DNA from: Anaerolinea sp.
GTDB lineage: Bacteria > Chloroflexota > Anaerolineae > Anaerolineales > Anaerolineaceae
Direction: 5' to 3'
Length of the DNA: 64,000 nt
NCBI GenBank assembly: GCA_020725865.1
Contig: DYEC01000012.1
Coordinates: forward strand, 310,001-374,000
Position 1 is the first letter of the stretch; each line of letters starts with the position of its first letter. Under the pieces are notes generated by a model, which was given only the letters and a program-made list of their open reading frames with translations, did not search any database and was not told the origin of the DNA. A program made the position numbers and the translations under genes. Positions 18,516 through 28,162 of this stretch are shown in pieces.

Positions 18516-19283
18516 ATGAAACTTGTTTTACGCACTCTTAAAGGAGTACCATTAATAAAGCCAGGCGATCCTCTGGATGACATTATCCTGTCTACCCTAC
18601 GAAAAAACCGGATTAAGCTGCGGGTAAACGACATCCTCGTTTTGGCTCAAAAAATTGTTTCAAAGGCAGAAGGTCGCCTGGTTAACTTAACTGAAATTGT
18701 TCCGAGCCGTGAAGCAGTTGAAATTGCACAACAAAGTGGGAAAGACGCTAGATTTGTGGAATTGGTTTTGCGTGAAAGCAAAGCGATTCTGCGAGTTCGG
18801 CCGGGATTAATTATTGTAGAACACAGATGTGGTTTTATATGTGCTAATGCCGGTGTTGATCACTCGAATGTACAAGGAGATTGGGGAAATCCGGAAGATT
18901 GGGTCTTACTGCTTCCCGAGGACGCTGATCGGTCGGCAAAGAAACTACAAGAAAAACTCGAACAAAAATGTGGGGTGAGATTAGGTGTCATGATTATTGA
19001 CTCGCATGGACGTGCCTGGCGTATGGGAACAGCCGGCGTTGCTATTGGGTTAGCCGGCGTTCCCGGTTTGGTTGACCTGCGAGGCCAACCAGATCTTTTT
19101 GGCTACCATTTACGCGTGACACAAGTGGCTGCTGCCGACGAATTGGCAGCAGCCGCGTCTCTCATCATGGGACAGGCCGCAGAAGGCTCACCGATAATCC
19201 ACGTGCGCGGTTTTCCTTATGCTTTGCGAGAATCAAACATAACCGAATTATTACGGCCGAAAGAGAATGACTTGTTCAGGTGA
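18516..19283 (+). CDS. cofE: F420-0:gamma-glutamyl ligase CofE
   Basis: GTP-dependent ligase that adds gamma-linked glutamates to F420-0, the last step of F420 formation. The product has 255 residues, so it is the stand-alone archaeal-type CofE without the FbiB C-terminal domain. Motifs: LAQKIVSKAEGR, ICANAGVDHSNV, IIDSHGRAWRMGTAGVAIG and VTQVAAADELAAAASLIMGQ. It overlaps the cofD start by 17 bases. Confidence 0.96.
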   Translation: MKLVLRTLKGVPLIKPGDPLDDIILSTLRKNRIKLRVNDILVLAQKIVSKAEGRLVNLTEIVPSREAVEIAQQSGKDARFVELVLRESKAILRVRPGLIIVEHRCGFICANAGVDHSNVQGDWGNPEDWVLLLPEDADRSAKKLQEKLEQKCGVRLGVMIIDSHGRAWRMGTAGVAIGLAGVPGLVDLRGQPDLFGYHLRVTQVAAADELAAAASLIMGQAAEGSPIIHVRGFPYALRESNITELLRPKENDLFR

Positions 19284-20238
19284 AAAGCACTCTATCAATG
19301 TTGTAGCCCTGGCCGGTGGTGTGGGCGGCGCCAAAATGGTGGACGGGCTGGCTCAGGTTCTTGATCCAGACTGTTTAACCGTTGTTGTTAACACTGGCGA
19401 TGATTTTGAACATTTTGGTTTATATATCTGTCCCGATATTGACACAATATGTTATACACTGGCTGGGATAGCGAATGTTTCAACCGGCTGGGGCCGCTCC
19501 TCAGAAACCTGGAACGCAATGGATACAATTAAAACGTTGAGCGGAGAGACTTGGTTCAAGTTGGGCGACCGAGACTTAGGGACTCATTTGGTAAGGACAG
19601 AATGGCGCAAAGCTGGAAAATCGCTTAGCCAGATCACCCACGACTTTTGTAACGCTTGGGGAATTCGGGTTTCTGTCTTGCCTATGAGTGACGAGGTTGT
19701 CAGAACGATAGTCGTCACGCGAGACGGAAGGGCATTGCCATTTCAGGAATACTTTGTTAAGTATCAATGCCAGCCTGAAGTTAGCAGTTTTATTTTTGAA
19801 GGGATTGAACAAGCCAGACCTGCGCCTGGTGTCTTAAGTGCCCTTGAAAAAGCTGATTTGATTATCATTTGCCCCTCGAATCCTTGGGTCAGTATTGATC
19901 CAATTTTATCCGTCAGTGGAATTCGGCAGGCAATTTCCAACAAAATTGTTATTGCCATTTCTCCGATTATCCAGGGTAGGACGGTTAAGGGTCCTGCGGC
20001 AAAAATGTTTTCCGAGCTGGATATTCAACCATCCGCCTCAGCCGTAGCCTTACATTACAAGGAATTTTTATCGGGTTATGTCTTGGACAAAACAGACTAT
20101 AAGGAGAGTAGACTGATAACTCAATGGGGTATAATTCCATATGAAACAAACATCTTAATCCCGACTGCAGAAGATCGAGCTCGGCTTGCATGCGAAGTGC
20201 TGGCTTTTTATCTCAAGCTGAGAAGGTCATCGCTATGA
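19267..20238 (+). CDS. cofD: 2-phospho-L-lactate transferase CofD
   Basis: Transfers the phospholactyl (or related phosphoenolpyruvyl) group from its GDP-activated form onto FO, giving F420-0. At 323 residues it has the normal length. The signature GGVGGAKMVDGLAQ near residue 18, VNTGDDFEHFGLYICPDIDT and LGDRDLGTHLVRT are present, as is ICPSNPWVSIDPIL. The FO acceptor must be made by FO synthase genes outside this window. The cofC start overlaps its stop in an ATGA. Confidence 0.97.
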   Translation: MTCSGEKHSINVVALAGGVGGAKMVDGLAQVLDPDCLTVVVNTGDDFEHFGLYICPDIDTICYTLAGIANVSTGWGRSSETWNAMDTIKTLSGETWFKLGDRDLGTHLVRTEWRKAGKSLSQITHDFCNAWGIRVSVLPMSDEVVRTIVVTRDGRALPFQEYFVKYQCQPEVSSFIFEGIEQARPAPGVLSALEKADLIIICPSNPWVSIDPILSVSGIRQAISNKIVIAISPIIQGRTVKGPAAKMFSELDIQPSASAVALHYKEFLSGYVLDKTDYKESRLITQWGIIPYETNILIPTAEDRARLACEVLAFYLKLRRSSL

Positions 20239-20864
20239 AACTATGGGCAATTGTTCCCATTAAGTCCATAAAGCAAGGCAAATCTCGCCTCTCTGACGCG
20301 CTTTCGGATAGCGAACGCATGGAATTAAACTATGAATTGGTTAGAAAAACTCTGGGAACATTAAATGAGGTATCCCAAATTGAGCGGATTCTAGTTGTCA
20401 GCAAAGACCATGAGGTGTTAAGCCTGGCAGACGAATATGGGACAATGACAGTTTGGGAAAAGGGAAAAAAACCGAACCTTAACCACGCGCTGCAACAGGC
20501 GACGTCCATTGCAGCCAGCTATGGCGCTCAAGCAGTCTTGGTCCTTCCAACGGACCTTCCCCTGATTAGTAGCGATGAAATAAGAAAGCTTATTACGTAT
20601 ACTGGATGCCCTCCAGAGATGATCATTGCTCCGGATCGTAAAAATGAAGGCACGAACGCGCTTATCTTAAATCCCCACGATACTGTGAAATATGAATTTG
20701 GGCAAAACTCTTTTTATTCCCATCTTTCCCAAGCTCAAAGAAAAGGAGTAAGAGTTTCAATATACACATCGCCTGCCTTTCAATTAGATCTTGATTTACC
20801 TGAGGACTTGACTTTGTTGCAGTCTTCAGGGTTACCTTTGCCATTTATGCGTCTCTGTTATTGA
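20235..20864 (+). CDS. cofC: 2-phospholactate/phosphoenolpyruvate guanylyltransferase CofC
   Basis: Nucleotidyltransferase that activates 2-phospho-L-lactate or phosphoenolpyruvate with GTP, releasing pyrophosphate, for CofD. The 209-residue product begins [21 protein letters not shown], which includes the nucleotide-binding lysine pattern, and contains [12 protein letters not shown] with the metal-binding Asp. The ATG at 20235 overlaps the cofD stop (ATGA), which fixes the start; an earlier frame from 20190 is not needed. Confidence 0.95.
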   Translation: MKLWAIVPIKSIKQGKSRLSDALSDSERMELNYELVRKTLGTLNEVSQIERILVVSKDHEVLSLADEYGTMTVWEKGKKPNLNHALQQATSIAASYGAQAVLVLPTDLPLISSDEIRKLITYTGCPPEMIIAPDRKNEGTNALILNPHDTVKYEFGQNSFYSHLSQAQRKGVRVSIYTSPAFQLDLDLPEDLTLLQSSGLPLPFMRLCY

Positions 20865-20901
20865 CAGACGAAAAATAAAATTACACGATTTGGAGGAAAA
20901 A

Positions 20902-21897
20902 ATGGAACGAGTTGCGCTCTATCTTCAAGATGCTCATGATTTACGAGACGGTTTAGAGTATGTCCGTTACGCAGAAAAACGCGGCTTTGAAGCCGTCTGG
21001 CAAGCTGAAAGCCGATTGGTTCGGGATGCTATTGTTCCAATGGCGGCTTATGCTGCCGTGACAGAACGTATAAAAGTGGCATCTGGGGTCATCAATAATT
21101 GGACGCGTAACATTGGATTATTAGCTGCTACATTCCTGACATTGGATGATCTGGCACCAAATCGAATCATTTGTGGAATCGGTGCTTGGTGGGATCCTCT
21201 GGCAAAAAATGTGGGAATCGAGCGAAAAAAGCCATTAACGGCAATGCGAGAGACTGTAACCGTACTGAGGCGCTTGCTCAACATGGAGCGAGTCACTTTT
21301 CACGGTGAATTTGTTCATGTGGATGGAATCGAGCTGGATGTAGTTCATGGAAGGCGAGAGCCTCGTAATGTTCCGATTATGATTGGTGCTACTGGCGATC
21401 AAATGATGGAGATGACGGGTGAACTTTGTGATGGAGTAGTATTGAACTATTGTGTTCCGCCTGAATACAATTTGCGCGCACTAGAACTTTTGGACAAAGG
21501 TGCAAAGAAAACAGGGCGGCGTGTGGATGATATTGATCGTCCGCAGCTTATTGTTTGCTCTGTAGATTACGATCACGATAGAGCAATTGATACCTCTCGT
21601 GAACTTCTGACCCAGTATCTAGCACAACAGCCGCATATCGCTAAAGCGTCGGGTGTGTCAAATGATGTTGTGGCTCAAATCCAATCAATTCTAGGATGGC
21701 CTGCAACACACGAACAAATTCAGAAAGCGAAGCATTTTGTCCCGGAAGAACTCGTGTTGCGGATTACAGCCTCTGGTACTCCAGAAGAAGCGCGTAAAAA
21801 GGTTGAGGAGTATAAAAAGAACGGCTGCACCTGCCCAATTCTCTATTCGGTAGGTGGTGATGTAAAATTACTGATAGACACCTTTGCCCAAGCATGA
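20902..21897 (+). CDS. F420-dependent LLM-class oxidoreductase (methylene-H4MPT reductase-like)
   Basis: Luciferase-like TIM-barrel flavin/F420 oxidoreductase, 331 residues. Family features: the [15 protein letters not shown] start of the barrel, [33 protein letters not shown], and [28 protein letters not shown]. Sequence layout and the flanking cof genes favour F420 over FMN as cofactor. Substrate unknown. The ATG at 20902 follows GGAGG by 5 bases. Whether it consumes F420H2 for the neighbouring hydroxylase system or acts independently cannot be told. Confidence 0.88.
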   Translation: MERVALYLQDAHDLRDGLEYVRYAEKRGFEAVWQAESRLVRDAIVPMAAYAAVTERIKVASGVINNWTRNIGLLAATFLTLDDLAPNRIICGIGAWWDPLAKNVGIERKKPLTAMRETVTVLRRLLNMERVTFHGEFVHVDGIELDVVHGRREPRNVPIMIGATGDQMMEMTGELCDGVVLNYCVPPEYNLRALELLDKGAKKTGRRVDDIDRPQLIVCSVDYDHDRAIDTSRELLTQYLAQQPHIAKASGVSNDVVAQIQSILGWPATHEQIQKAKHFVPEELVLRITASGTPEEARKKVEEYKKNGCTCPILYSVGGDVKLLIDTFAQA

Positions 21898-21915
21898 ACG
21901 TTCTCTGAGGAAGGC

Positions 21916-23262
21916 ATGCCTTCAGCCGTCTATGTGATTGGTCATGTAAATCCAGATACAGACTCGATTGCATCTGCTCTGGGATATGCTTGGTTACTGC
22001 GCGAGCGGGATGGTTTAGATGCTGTTCCTGCTCGCGCAGGAGCAATAAATCCCCAAACATCATGGGTATTGAAACGGCTGGGGCTGGATGCTCCAATATT
22101 GCTGACCGATGCATCGCCAAAATTTGAAACGGTCATGCGAAGATTGGACACCACAACAGTGGACAGACCTCTTAGTGAAGCATGGGCGATCGCCAGCCGT
22201 ACAGGCGGAATTGCTCCCGTGTTAAACAAAGACGGCTCTCCCTACGGGCTGGTAACCGGCAGGAGCCTTTTCAGCTTTTTAAGTCAGCTCGTTGGACCTC
22301 ATCCAGGACGACAAGAGATAACGATCAACCAAATTCTTGAATTTCCTTGTGAGAGAGCAGCCGATACCAATATTGCCAGGTTCCAAGCATCGGCACGTAT
22401 TCGCGACGCATTACATCGTATTCTCCGCGAAGAAGGGGATGAATTTTGGGTGTTAGATGAGGCTGGGCGCTATGTGGGAATTTGCCGACAAAGAGATCTT
22501 TTGAATCCCCCCCGGTTAAAACTCATCCTGGTGGATCATAACGAAGCTCATCAGGCGATTTCATCACTTGAAGAAGCAGAGTTAATAGAAATTCTTGACC
22601 ATCACCGTCTTGGTAATCCCTCAACCCACACACCGATTCGCTTTACCGTGGATGTTGTCGGGAGCACCAGTACCTTGATATCTGAACGGATAGAAGATGC
22701 TGGTTTAAGCGCACCGCCTGCGCTGGCTGGCATTATGCTGGCCGGCTTACTTTCCGATACACTCATTCTCTCTTCGCCAACGACAACTGAACGTGATCGG
22801 CGGGCGGCAAACCGTTTAGCGCGCTGGGCATTTGCTCCAGGAAGCATCTTGGAAACTGAAACTATTCGATCATTTGGGGAGAAAGTTCTTTCAGCTGGGG
22901 CGGGTTTAGGCGCTCGATCACCCAGTGAAGTCGTCACAAGTGACATGAAGATTTACTCTGCTGGCCCTTACCAGTTTGCAATTTCTCAGGCTGAAGTGAG
23001 TGATCTTTATGAGCTAACGGAACATATTGATGCACTTCAAGCTGCATTGGAAAAATTTCGAGAAAGCAGAGGTCTTGACTTTGCAGTTTTAATGGTCACA
23101 GATGTTGTAAGCAGCTCTAGCCGCTTATTACTCAACAATGCCCCAATGGTTCTGGACGAATTGCCTTATCCTCGGCAACCGGATGGCACACTTCTCGCAG
23201 AGGGAGTTGTATCAAGAAAAAAGCAATTATTACCGGTAGTATTAGGCTTATTGGAGGTATAA
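21916..23262 (+). CDS. ppaC: Family II inorganic pyrophosphatase with CBS domains
   Basis: Manganese/cobalt-dependent soluble pyrophosphatase of the DHH superfamily, 448 residues. Metal motifs: GHVNPDTDSIAS (His10, Asp14, Asp16), VDHNE (207-210) and DHH (228-230). A CBS pair occupies about residues 70-200, between the first two motifs, as in regulatory CBS-PPases; no DRTGG insert is evident. The C-terminal DHHA2 domain ends with the SRKKQLLP substrate motif. In this operon it could remove pyrophosphate released by CofC and by the MocA-type enzymes. Start ATG has GAGGAAGG just upstream. Confidence 0.93.
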   Translation: MPSAVYVIGHVNPDTDSIASALGYAWLLRERDGLDAVPARAGAINPQTSWVLKRLGLDAPILLTDASPKFETVMRRLDTTTVDRPLSEAWAIASRTGGIAPVLNKDGSPYGLVTGRSLFSFLSQLVGPHPGRQEITINQILEFPCERAADTNIARFQASARIRDALHRILREEGDEFWVLDEAGRYVGICRQRDLLNPPRLKLILVDHNEAHQAISSLEEAELIEILDHHRLGNPSTHTPIRFTVDVVGSTSTLISERIEDAGLSAPPALAGIMLAGLLSDTLILSSPTTTERDRRAANRLARWAFAPGSILETETIRSFGEKVLSAGAGLGARSPSEVVTSDMKIYSAGPYQFAISQAEVSDLYELTEHIDALQAALEKFRESRGLDFAVLMVTDVVSSSSRLLLNNAPMVLDELPYPRQPDGTLLAEGVVSRKKQLLPVVLGLLEV

Positions 23263-23264
23263 CC

Positions 23265-24056
23265 GTGGACACTATTTACAAAGAAATTTTGCGACTACAT
23301 GAGACTGGACAAACTGGTGCGTTATGTACAATTGTTCATAGTCAGGGTTCTGCGCCGAGACATACGGGGAGCAAAATGCTGGTATACCCAGATGGGCGTA
23401 TAACCGGCTCGGTAGGCGGTGGAGAGATCGAAAGTCGTGTTATTCAGGAGGCATTGCAAGCGATTTCGGATGGTAAAACCCGAATGCTAAAGTATAGTTT
23501 GGTTGATCCCAAACGTGGTGATGTTGGGATATGTGGAGGTCAGGTAGAGGTTTTTGTAGAGCCTATTACTCCTCGTCCGTTATTAGTGGTTGTTGGGGGT
23601 GGGCATGTGGGCAAGGCAGTGGCGCATCTTGCGAAATGGTTGGGGTTTCGCGTGGCGGTTTCGGATGACCGGGCAGAATTCTGCAATTCTGAGGCTGTAC
23701 CCGATGCAGACGAATTTTATAATGTCCCTCTCGAAGAACTGCCCAAACATATCAATATTACGCCCAACACCTATCTTGTGCTAACCACGCGCGGCCTGAT
23801 GGTTGATGTTCCAGGGTTGCCGGCACTGCTTGACACGCCCGCGGCATACATTGGGGTTATCGGCTCTAAGCGGCGGTGGATATTTGCACGTAAAAAAATA
23901 ATTGAATCTGGGATTCCAGAAGAAAAACTGGCTAAAGTATATTCGCCAATCGGCTTGGATATAAATGCCGAAACGCCAGAAGAAATTGCCGTGAGTATTA
24001 TGGCGGAAGTTATCATGCGGAGAAATGGGGGAACCGGAAAGAGCTTGAAAATGTAA
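23265..24056 (+). CDS. XdhC family molybdenum-hydroxylase maturation factor
   Basis: XdhC/CoxI-type protein of 263 residues that binds molybdenum cofactor and helps its sulfuration and insertion into xanthine-dehydrogenase-type enzymes. N-terminal XdhC part: HSQGSAPRHTGSKMLVYPDG and GSVGGGEIES; C-terminal Rossmann part: LLVVVGGGHVGKAVAHLAKWLGF, IGVIGSKRRW and SPIGLDINAETPEEIAVSIMAE. The start is GTG with GGAGG 8 bases upstream. The gene begins 2 bases after the pyrophosphatase gene. Confidence 0.95.
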   Translation: MDTIYKEILRLHETGQTGALCTIVHSQGSAPRHTGSKMLVYPDGRITGSVGGGEIESRVIQEALQAISDGKTRMLKYSLVDPKRGDVGICGGQVEVFVEPITPRPLLVVVGGGHVGKAVAHLAKWLGFRVAVSDDRAEFCNSEAVPDADEFYNVPLEELPKHINITPNTYLVLTTRGLMVDVPGLPALLDTPAAYIGVIGSKRRWIFARKKIIESGIPEEKLAKVYSPIGLDINAETPEEIAVSIMAEVIMRRNGGTGKSLKM

Positions 24057-24076
24057 CATTTACCTGGAGGATTTCT

Positions 24077-25489
24077 ATGTGGCTAAAATACTATACAGCA
24101 GCAAACTTAACCGATGCTCTACAACTTCTAAGCCAGTATGGCGAAAAAGCCCGAATAGTTGCTGGAGCAACTGATTTAATGCTGGAATTAGAACGGGGTC
24201 AACGTAAAGGTGTTGACACGCTAATTGACATCACACGAATCTCCGATCTTGACCAGATCACATTGAGTGAAGATGGCATGATCCATCTTGGCCCTCTGGT
24301 TACCCATAATCAATGTGTTGCTTCAAGGTTAATTTGGGAATTTGCCTACCCATTGGCTCAAGCTGCTTGGGAAGTAGGTTCACCTCAAATTCGTAATAGA
24401 GGTACAGTTGCCGGGAACCTCATCACTGCATCGCCAGCCAATGATACGATTACACCACTAATGGCACTCAAAGCACAAGTCACTCTTCAGTCATTGCGCG
24501 GGAAAAGAGTTGTGCCCTTGAGAGAGTTTTACACAGGTGTGAGAAATACTGTCATGACAGCTGATGAGATGCTAACAGGTATCACATTCCCGTCAATGAC
24601 CCCTCAACAACGTGGGTTTTTCATCAAGTTTGCATTACGTCGTGCACAAGCTATCTCACTGGTCAACGTTGCAGTTGTTGTGAAGCTGGAAAACGAGATG
24701 ATTACGGATGCGCAAGTTACTTTGGGAGCCGTAGCACCTACAATTGTCAATGCCTTTGACTCGGAAAAATTTTTAATTGGTAAACGATTGTCAGATGAAG
24801 TCATTGAAGAAGCGGCAGAGCTGGCTTTAAGAGCTATTCGACCTATCAATGATGTCAGGGCTTCGGCTTCTTATCGGCGTGTTATGAGTCGTGTTATTAC
24901 CCGGCGGGCACTTCAGGCAATTGCAACACAATCCAGCCATATACCCCCTGAAACACCTGTTCTGTTAGCAGAAAAGCAGTCGAAAGTAAATCCTCTGACC
25001 ACAACAATGTTTTATGATCATTCTACTCCGATTGTTGCTCAGCTAAATGGGAAACAAGTCGTATTTCACTCTGGCCAAAATAAGTCTCTTTTGAGGTTAT
25101 TACGTGAGGATGGTTTATTGATTGGTACAAAAGAAGGCTGTGCAGAAGGAGAATGTGGCGCATGTACAGTGTTCCTAGACGGCAAAGCAGTTATGAGTTG
25201 CCTTGTTCCGGCTCCGCGCGCAGATGGTGCAAATGTTATCACGATTGAGGGAATACCCCAAGAAGGTAAGATGAATGCAGTGCAACAGGCTTTTGTTGAA
25301 AATGGAGCTGTCCAGTGTGGTTACTGTATTCCGGGCTTTATAATGTCTGCTACAATGCTGCTAAAAGAAAAACCTACACCATCTCAGGAAGAAATCAAGC
25401 AGGCGATAACCGGGAACCTTTGCCGCTGCACCGGCTATTATAAAATTGTAGAGGCAATTGAAAATGCGGCGAGAGAGAGCTCAACATGA
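24077..25489 (+). CDS. Molybdenum hydroxylase FAD subunit fused to 2Fe-2S subunit
   Basis: A natural fusion of the medium (CoxM/XdhB-like) and small (CoxS/XdhC-like) subunits, 470 residues. Residues 1-285 form the FAD-binding part with VAGATDLMLELERG and IRNRGTVAGNLITASPAND. Residues about 310-470 form the iron-sulfur part with a plant-type [2Fe-2S] set (C-x4-C-x2-C, 11 residues, C) and the second cluster (CGYC...CRC). Electrons from the Mo site would pass through both clusters to FAD. Good ribosome site TGGAGG; the stop overlaps the next gene (ATGA). Confidence 0.95.
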   Translation: MWLKYYTAANLTDALQLLSQYGEKARIVAGATDLMLELERGQRKGVDTLIDITRISDLDQITLSEDGMIHLGPLVTHNQCVASRLIWEFAYPLAQAAWEVGSPQIRNRGTVAGNLITASPANDTITPLMALKAQVTLQSLRGKRVVPLREFYTGVRNTVMTADEMLTGITFPSMTPQQRGFFIKFALRRAQAISLVNVAVVVKLENEMITDAQVTLGAVAPTIVNAFDSEKFLIGKRLSDEVIEEAAELALRAIRPINDVRASASYRRVMSRVITRRALQAIATQSSHIPPETPVLLAEKQSKVNPLTTTMFYDHSTPIVAQLNGKQVVFHSGQNKSLLRLLREDGLLIGTKEGCAEGECGACTVFLDGKAVMSCLVPAPRADGANVITIEGIPQEGKMNAVQQAFVENGAVQCGYCIPGFIMSATMLLKEKPTPSQEEIKQAITGNLCRCTGYYKIVEAIENAARESST

Positions 25490-25851
25490 AGTACAGTCAA
25501 TATTCACGGGATAAAGGTCCTAAAATCAGAGAGATACACCCAATCTGGCGTGGAGTTGGTTGCATTCTGATGGTACTAACACCCATCCTGTCTTATGCTG
25601 CGGCCACATTGCTCCTTCAACAAAATAGGATTCATGGTTGGGTGGCTATTCCACCGGAGCTTTTGGTCAAGCAATTTGCTATTGATCCGCTCATCGCAGT
25701 CAGAATTGTACTGACACTTGTCTTGATTGTTCTCATCGGGGCTTTCTTTACAATGATAACTTTTATCTTATACAGCGCTTTTGGTCCTTCGCGTTATGGG
25801 CCGTTTGATGTACCCCCAGTTACATATCGCGGAAAAAGGTATCGCAGATAG
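25486..25851 (+). CDS. Small two-helix membrane protein inside the Mo-hydroxylase operon
   Basis: I do not recognise a family. The 121-residue product has a charged N-terminus, two clear hydrophobic segments (about residues 24-46 and 69-95) and a basic C-terminal tail ending YRGKRYRR. The ATG overlaps the stop of the FAD/FeS gene (ATGA), and the Mo-subunit gene starts 49 bases after its stop, so it is co-translated with the enzyme. It could anchor the hydroxylase to the membrane or help pass electrons to a membrane acceptor; this is inference. No haem-binding His pair or Cys motif is seen. Confidence 0.85.
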   Translation: MKYSQYSRDKGPKIREIHPIWRGVGCILMVLTPILSYAAATLLLQQNRIHGWVAIPPELLVKQFAIDPLIAVRIVLTLVLIVLIGAFFTMITFILYSAFGPSRYGPFDVPPVTYRGKRYRR

Positions 25852-25900
25852 CCATCAACTAGCAAAGAGAACACGTATGCATATTATCAGGGAGCGAACT

Positions 25901-28129
25901 ATGTCCTACGTTGGAAAATCCATAACCAGAATAGATGCTGAAGCGAAAGTCAAGGGCGAGGCTCTATATCCAGGGGATTTCAATTTACCAAACCAGGCGT
26001 ACATGAAAATTTTATTTGCCAATCGTCCGCATGCTATTGTCAAGCGAATTGACACCGCACGCGCCAAGGCTCTGCCAGGAGTTCTCGCAATATTTACGGC
26101 AAAGGATGTGCCGGTTAATGAATATGGACTTATTATGCCTGACCAGCCGGTTTTATGCGGCCCCGGTTCAAGCAAACCTTATGCTGATAGAGTTCGTTTC
26201 ATAGGTGACCAGGTTGCCTTGGTTATTGCAGAAAACGAGGAAATAGCCGCTCAAGCTCGAGATTTGATCGAAGTTGAGTATGAGGATTTGCCTGTTTTGA
26301 CAGACGTTCATCAGGCGATGGAATCAACCGAAAATCTATTGCACCCAGATCGTGGCTCAAATGTCTTTTGCCATTACCGAATTCGCAAAGGGGATACCGA
26401 GGCAGCTTTTTCACAAGCTGATGTCATTGTTGAGGGGGAGTATCATACACCCGTTCAGGAGCATGCTTATTTACAACCGGAAGCCGGTATTGGATATATT
26501 GATGAAGAAGGTAGAGTAACTATTGTTGTTGCCGGACAGTGGACTCATGAGGATCGGAAACAGATTGCCCATGCGTTAAATCTCCCCGAGGAACAAGTAC
26601 GCGTAATCTACCCTGCTATTGGAGGAGCTTTTGGGGGGCGAGAAGATATGTCCATCCAAATTGTGCTTGCGCTTGCTACCTGGCGCTTGAGCCAGCAGGG
26701 AATTAACCGCCCAGTTAAGATTATCTGGAGCCGGGAAGAATCTATTATTGGGCATCATAAACGACATCCATATCATATTTATGCCCGGTGGGGAGCCACA
26801 AAGGAAGGAAAGGTCATTGCGGCGGAAGTCAAGCTTATTGCAGATGGTGGGGCTTATGCTTATACATCCACAAAAGTGTTGGGCAACGCCACATTGATGT
26901 GCACCGGACCTTATGAAATTCCCAATGTTAAAGTGGATTCATATGCAGTATATACAAATTCGATCCCGAATGGAGCGTTCAGAGGATTTGGTGGTCCACA
27001 AGGAGCATTTGCAGCAGAAATGCAAATGAATAAGCTTGCAGAACGATTGGGAATGGATCCCGTTGAGCTTCGTCTTCGCAATGTTTTACGTGAAGGATCA
27101 CTGTTGTCGGTTGGAACACCATTGCCGAAAGGCGTAAGCATTGCGCAGGTTGTTGAAAACTGCGCTAAAAGGGCGGGGTGGAAACAAACCTCCAACGGTT
27201 GGGAGTTTGATCGAGAGAAACATCCCTCCTTAAAATTACAAAAATCAAACTTGCGCCGCGGCATTGGATTCGCCTGCTCGTTTAAGAATGTGGGATTCTC
27301 CTTTGGTGCTCCAGAACAGTGCCAGGCAACTATTGAGTTGCGTGGAAAAGGTGAAATTGAAGAGGCGGTTTTATATCACGCTGGTGCCGAAGTAGGGCAG
27401 GGGGTACATACAGTGTTGATTCAAATGGCTGCAGAAGCATTAGGAGTGCCCATTGAGAAAGTAAGGTTGATTGCTTCGGATACTGCTACTTCTGGGGATT
27501 CGGGAAGTGTTTCAGCTTCCAGGATGACTTTTATGGCAGGTAATGCAATCAGGGGAGCCGCTAAACTGGCGCTCGAAAGATGGCGCAATGAGGAAAGGCC
27601 AGCCGTTGGTCATTATCAATATCGTCCGCCTCGAACGACACCTTATGATCCTGAAACAGGGAAGTCAGAACCCAATTTTGCTTACGGCTACGTGGCCGAA
27701 GCAGTTGAGTTGGAAGTTGATATTGAGACTGGCCAGATCAGACTTCTTAACGTGATTTGTGCTGATGATGTGGGGCAGGCCGTAAATCCTCAACTGGTAC
27801 AAGGCCAGATTGAAGGCGCAGTTGTACAAGCAGCGGGTTACGCCATTCTTGAAAACTTTGTTCAACAGAATGGTGAGGTGTTGACGCGCGGTTTATCCAC
27901 TTATCTTATCCCTACGGTTTTAGATATTCCTGATCGTGTTGAATCATTGATTTTGGAATATCCTGATCCGATCGGACCCTTTGGCGCGCGCGGAATGGGA
28001 GAAATGCCATACCTTCCTCTGGTACCTGCTGTTGCCTCCGCCCTTCATGATGCCACAGGTGTATGGTTTAACGAATTTCCACTTACCCCAGAGAGGGTAT
28101 TGTTTGGACTGACAAAAAGCGAAGAGTAA
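25901..28129 (+). CDS. Molybdenum hydroxylase large (Mo-binding) subunit
   Basis: Xanthine dehydrogenase/CO dehydrogenase-type large subunit, 742 residues. Pterin- and Mo-site motifs are present: IGGAFGGREDMSIQ, NGAFRGFGGPQ, GAEVGQGVHTVL, and the C-terminal GARGMGE containing the catalytic Glu. There is no CODH-type Cys loop evident. Neighbouring yqeB/yqeC suggest the selenium-dependent class in which labile selenium replaces the sulfido ligand. Substrate unknown; purines or other N-heterocycles would fit with SsnA. I chose ATG 25901 (AGGGAG upstream) over an open frame from 25781 that overlaps the membrane-protein gene. Confidence 0.95.
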   Translation: MSYVGKSITRIDAEAKVKGEALYPGDFNLPNQAYMKILFANRPHAIVKRIDTARAKALPGVLAIFTAKDVPVNEYGLIMPDQPVLCGPGSSKPYADRVRFIGDQVALVIAENEEIAAQARDLIEVEYEDLPVLTDVHQAMESTENLLHPDRGSNVFCHYRIRKGDTEAAFSQADVIVEGEYHTPVQEHAYLQPEAGIGYIDEEGRVTIVVAGQWTHEDRKQIAHALNLPEEQVRVIYPAIGGAFGGREDMSIQIVLALATWRLSQQGINRPVKIIWSREESIIGHHKRHPYHIYARWGATKEGKVIAAEVKLIADGGAYAYTSTKVLGNATLMCTGPYEIPNVKVDSYAVYTNSIPNGAFRGFGGPQGAFAAEMQMNKLAERLGMDPVELRLRNVLREGSLLSVGTPLPKGVSIAQVVENCAKRAGWKQTSNGWEFDREKHPSLKLQKSNLRRGIGFACSFKNVGFSFGAPEQCQATIELRGKGEIEEAVLYHAGAEVGQGVHTVLIQMAAEALGVPIEKVRLIASDTATSGDSGSVSASRMTFMAGNAIRGAAKLALERWRNEERPAVGHYQYRPPRTTPYDPETGKSEPNFAYGYVAEAVELEVDIETGQIRLLNVICADDVGQAVNPQLVQGQIEGAVVQAAGYAILENFVQQNGEVLTRGLSTYLIPTVLDIPDRVESLILEYPDPIGPFGARGMGEMPYLPLVPAVASALHDATGVWFNEFPLTPERVLFGLTKSEE

Positions 28130-28162
28130 TTTGAGTAATTTTGTAGCTAGGGAGAGTTCTTA

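Noticed and set aside
25901-28129. In-frame TGA selenocysteine in the Mo subunit
   Set aside because: The gene reads through without an internal TGA. In this enzyme class selenium is a labile ligand, not selenocysteine, so none is expected.
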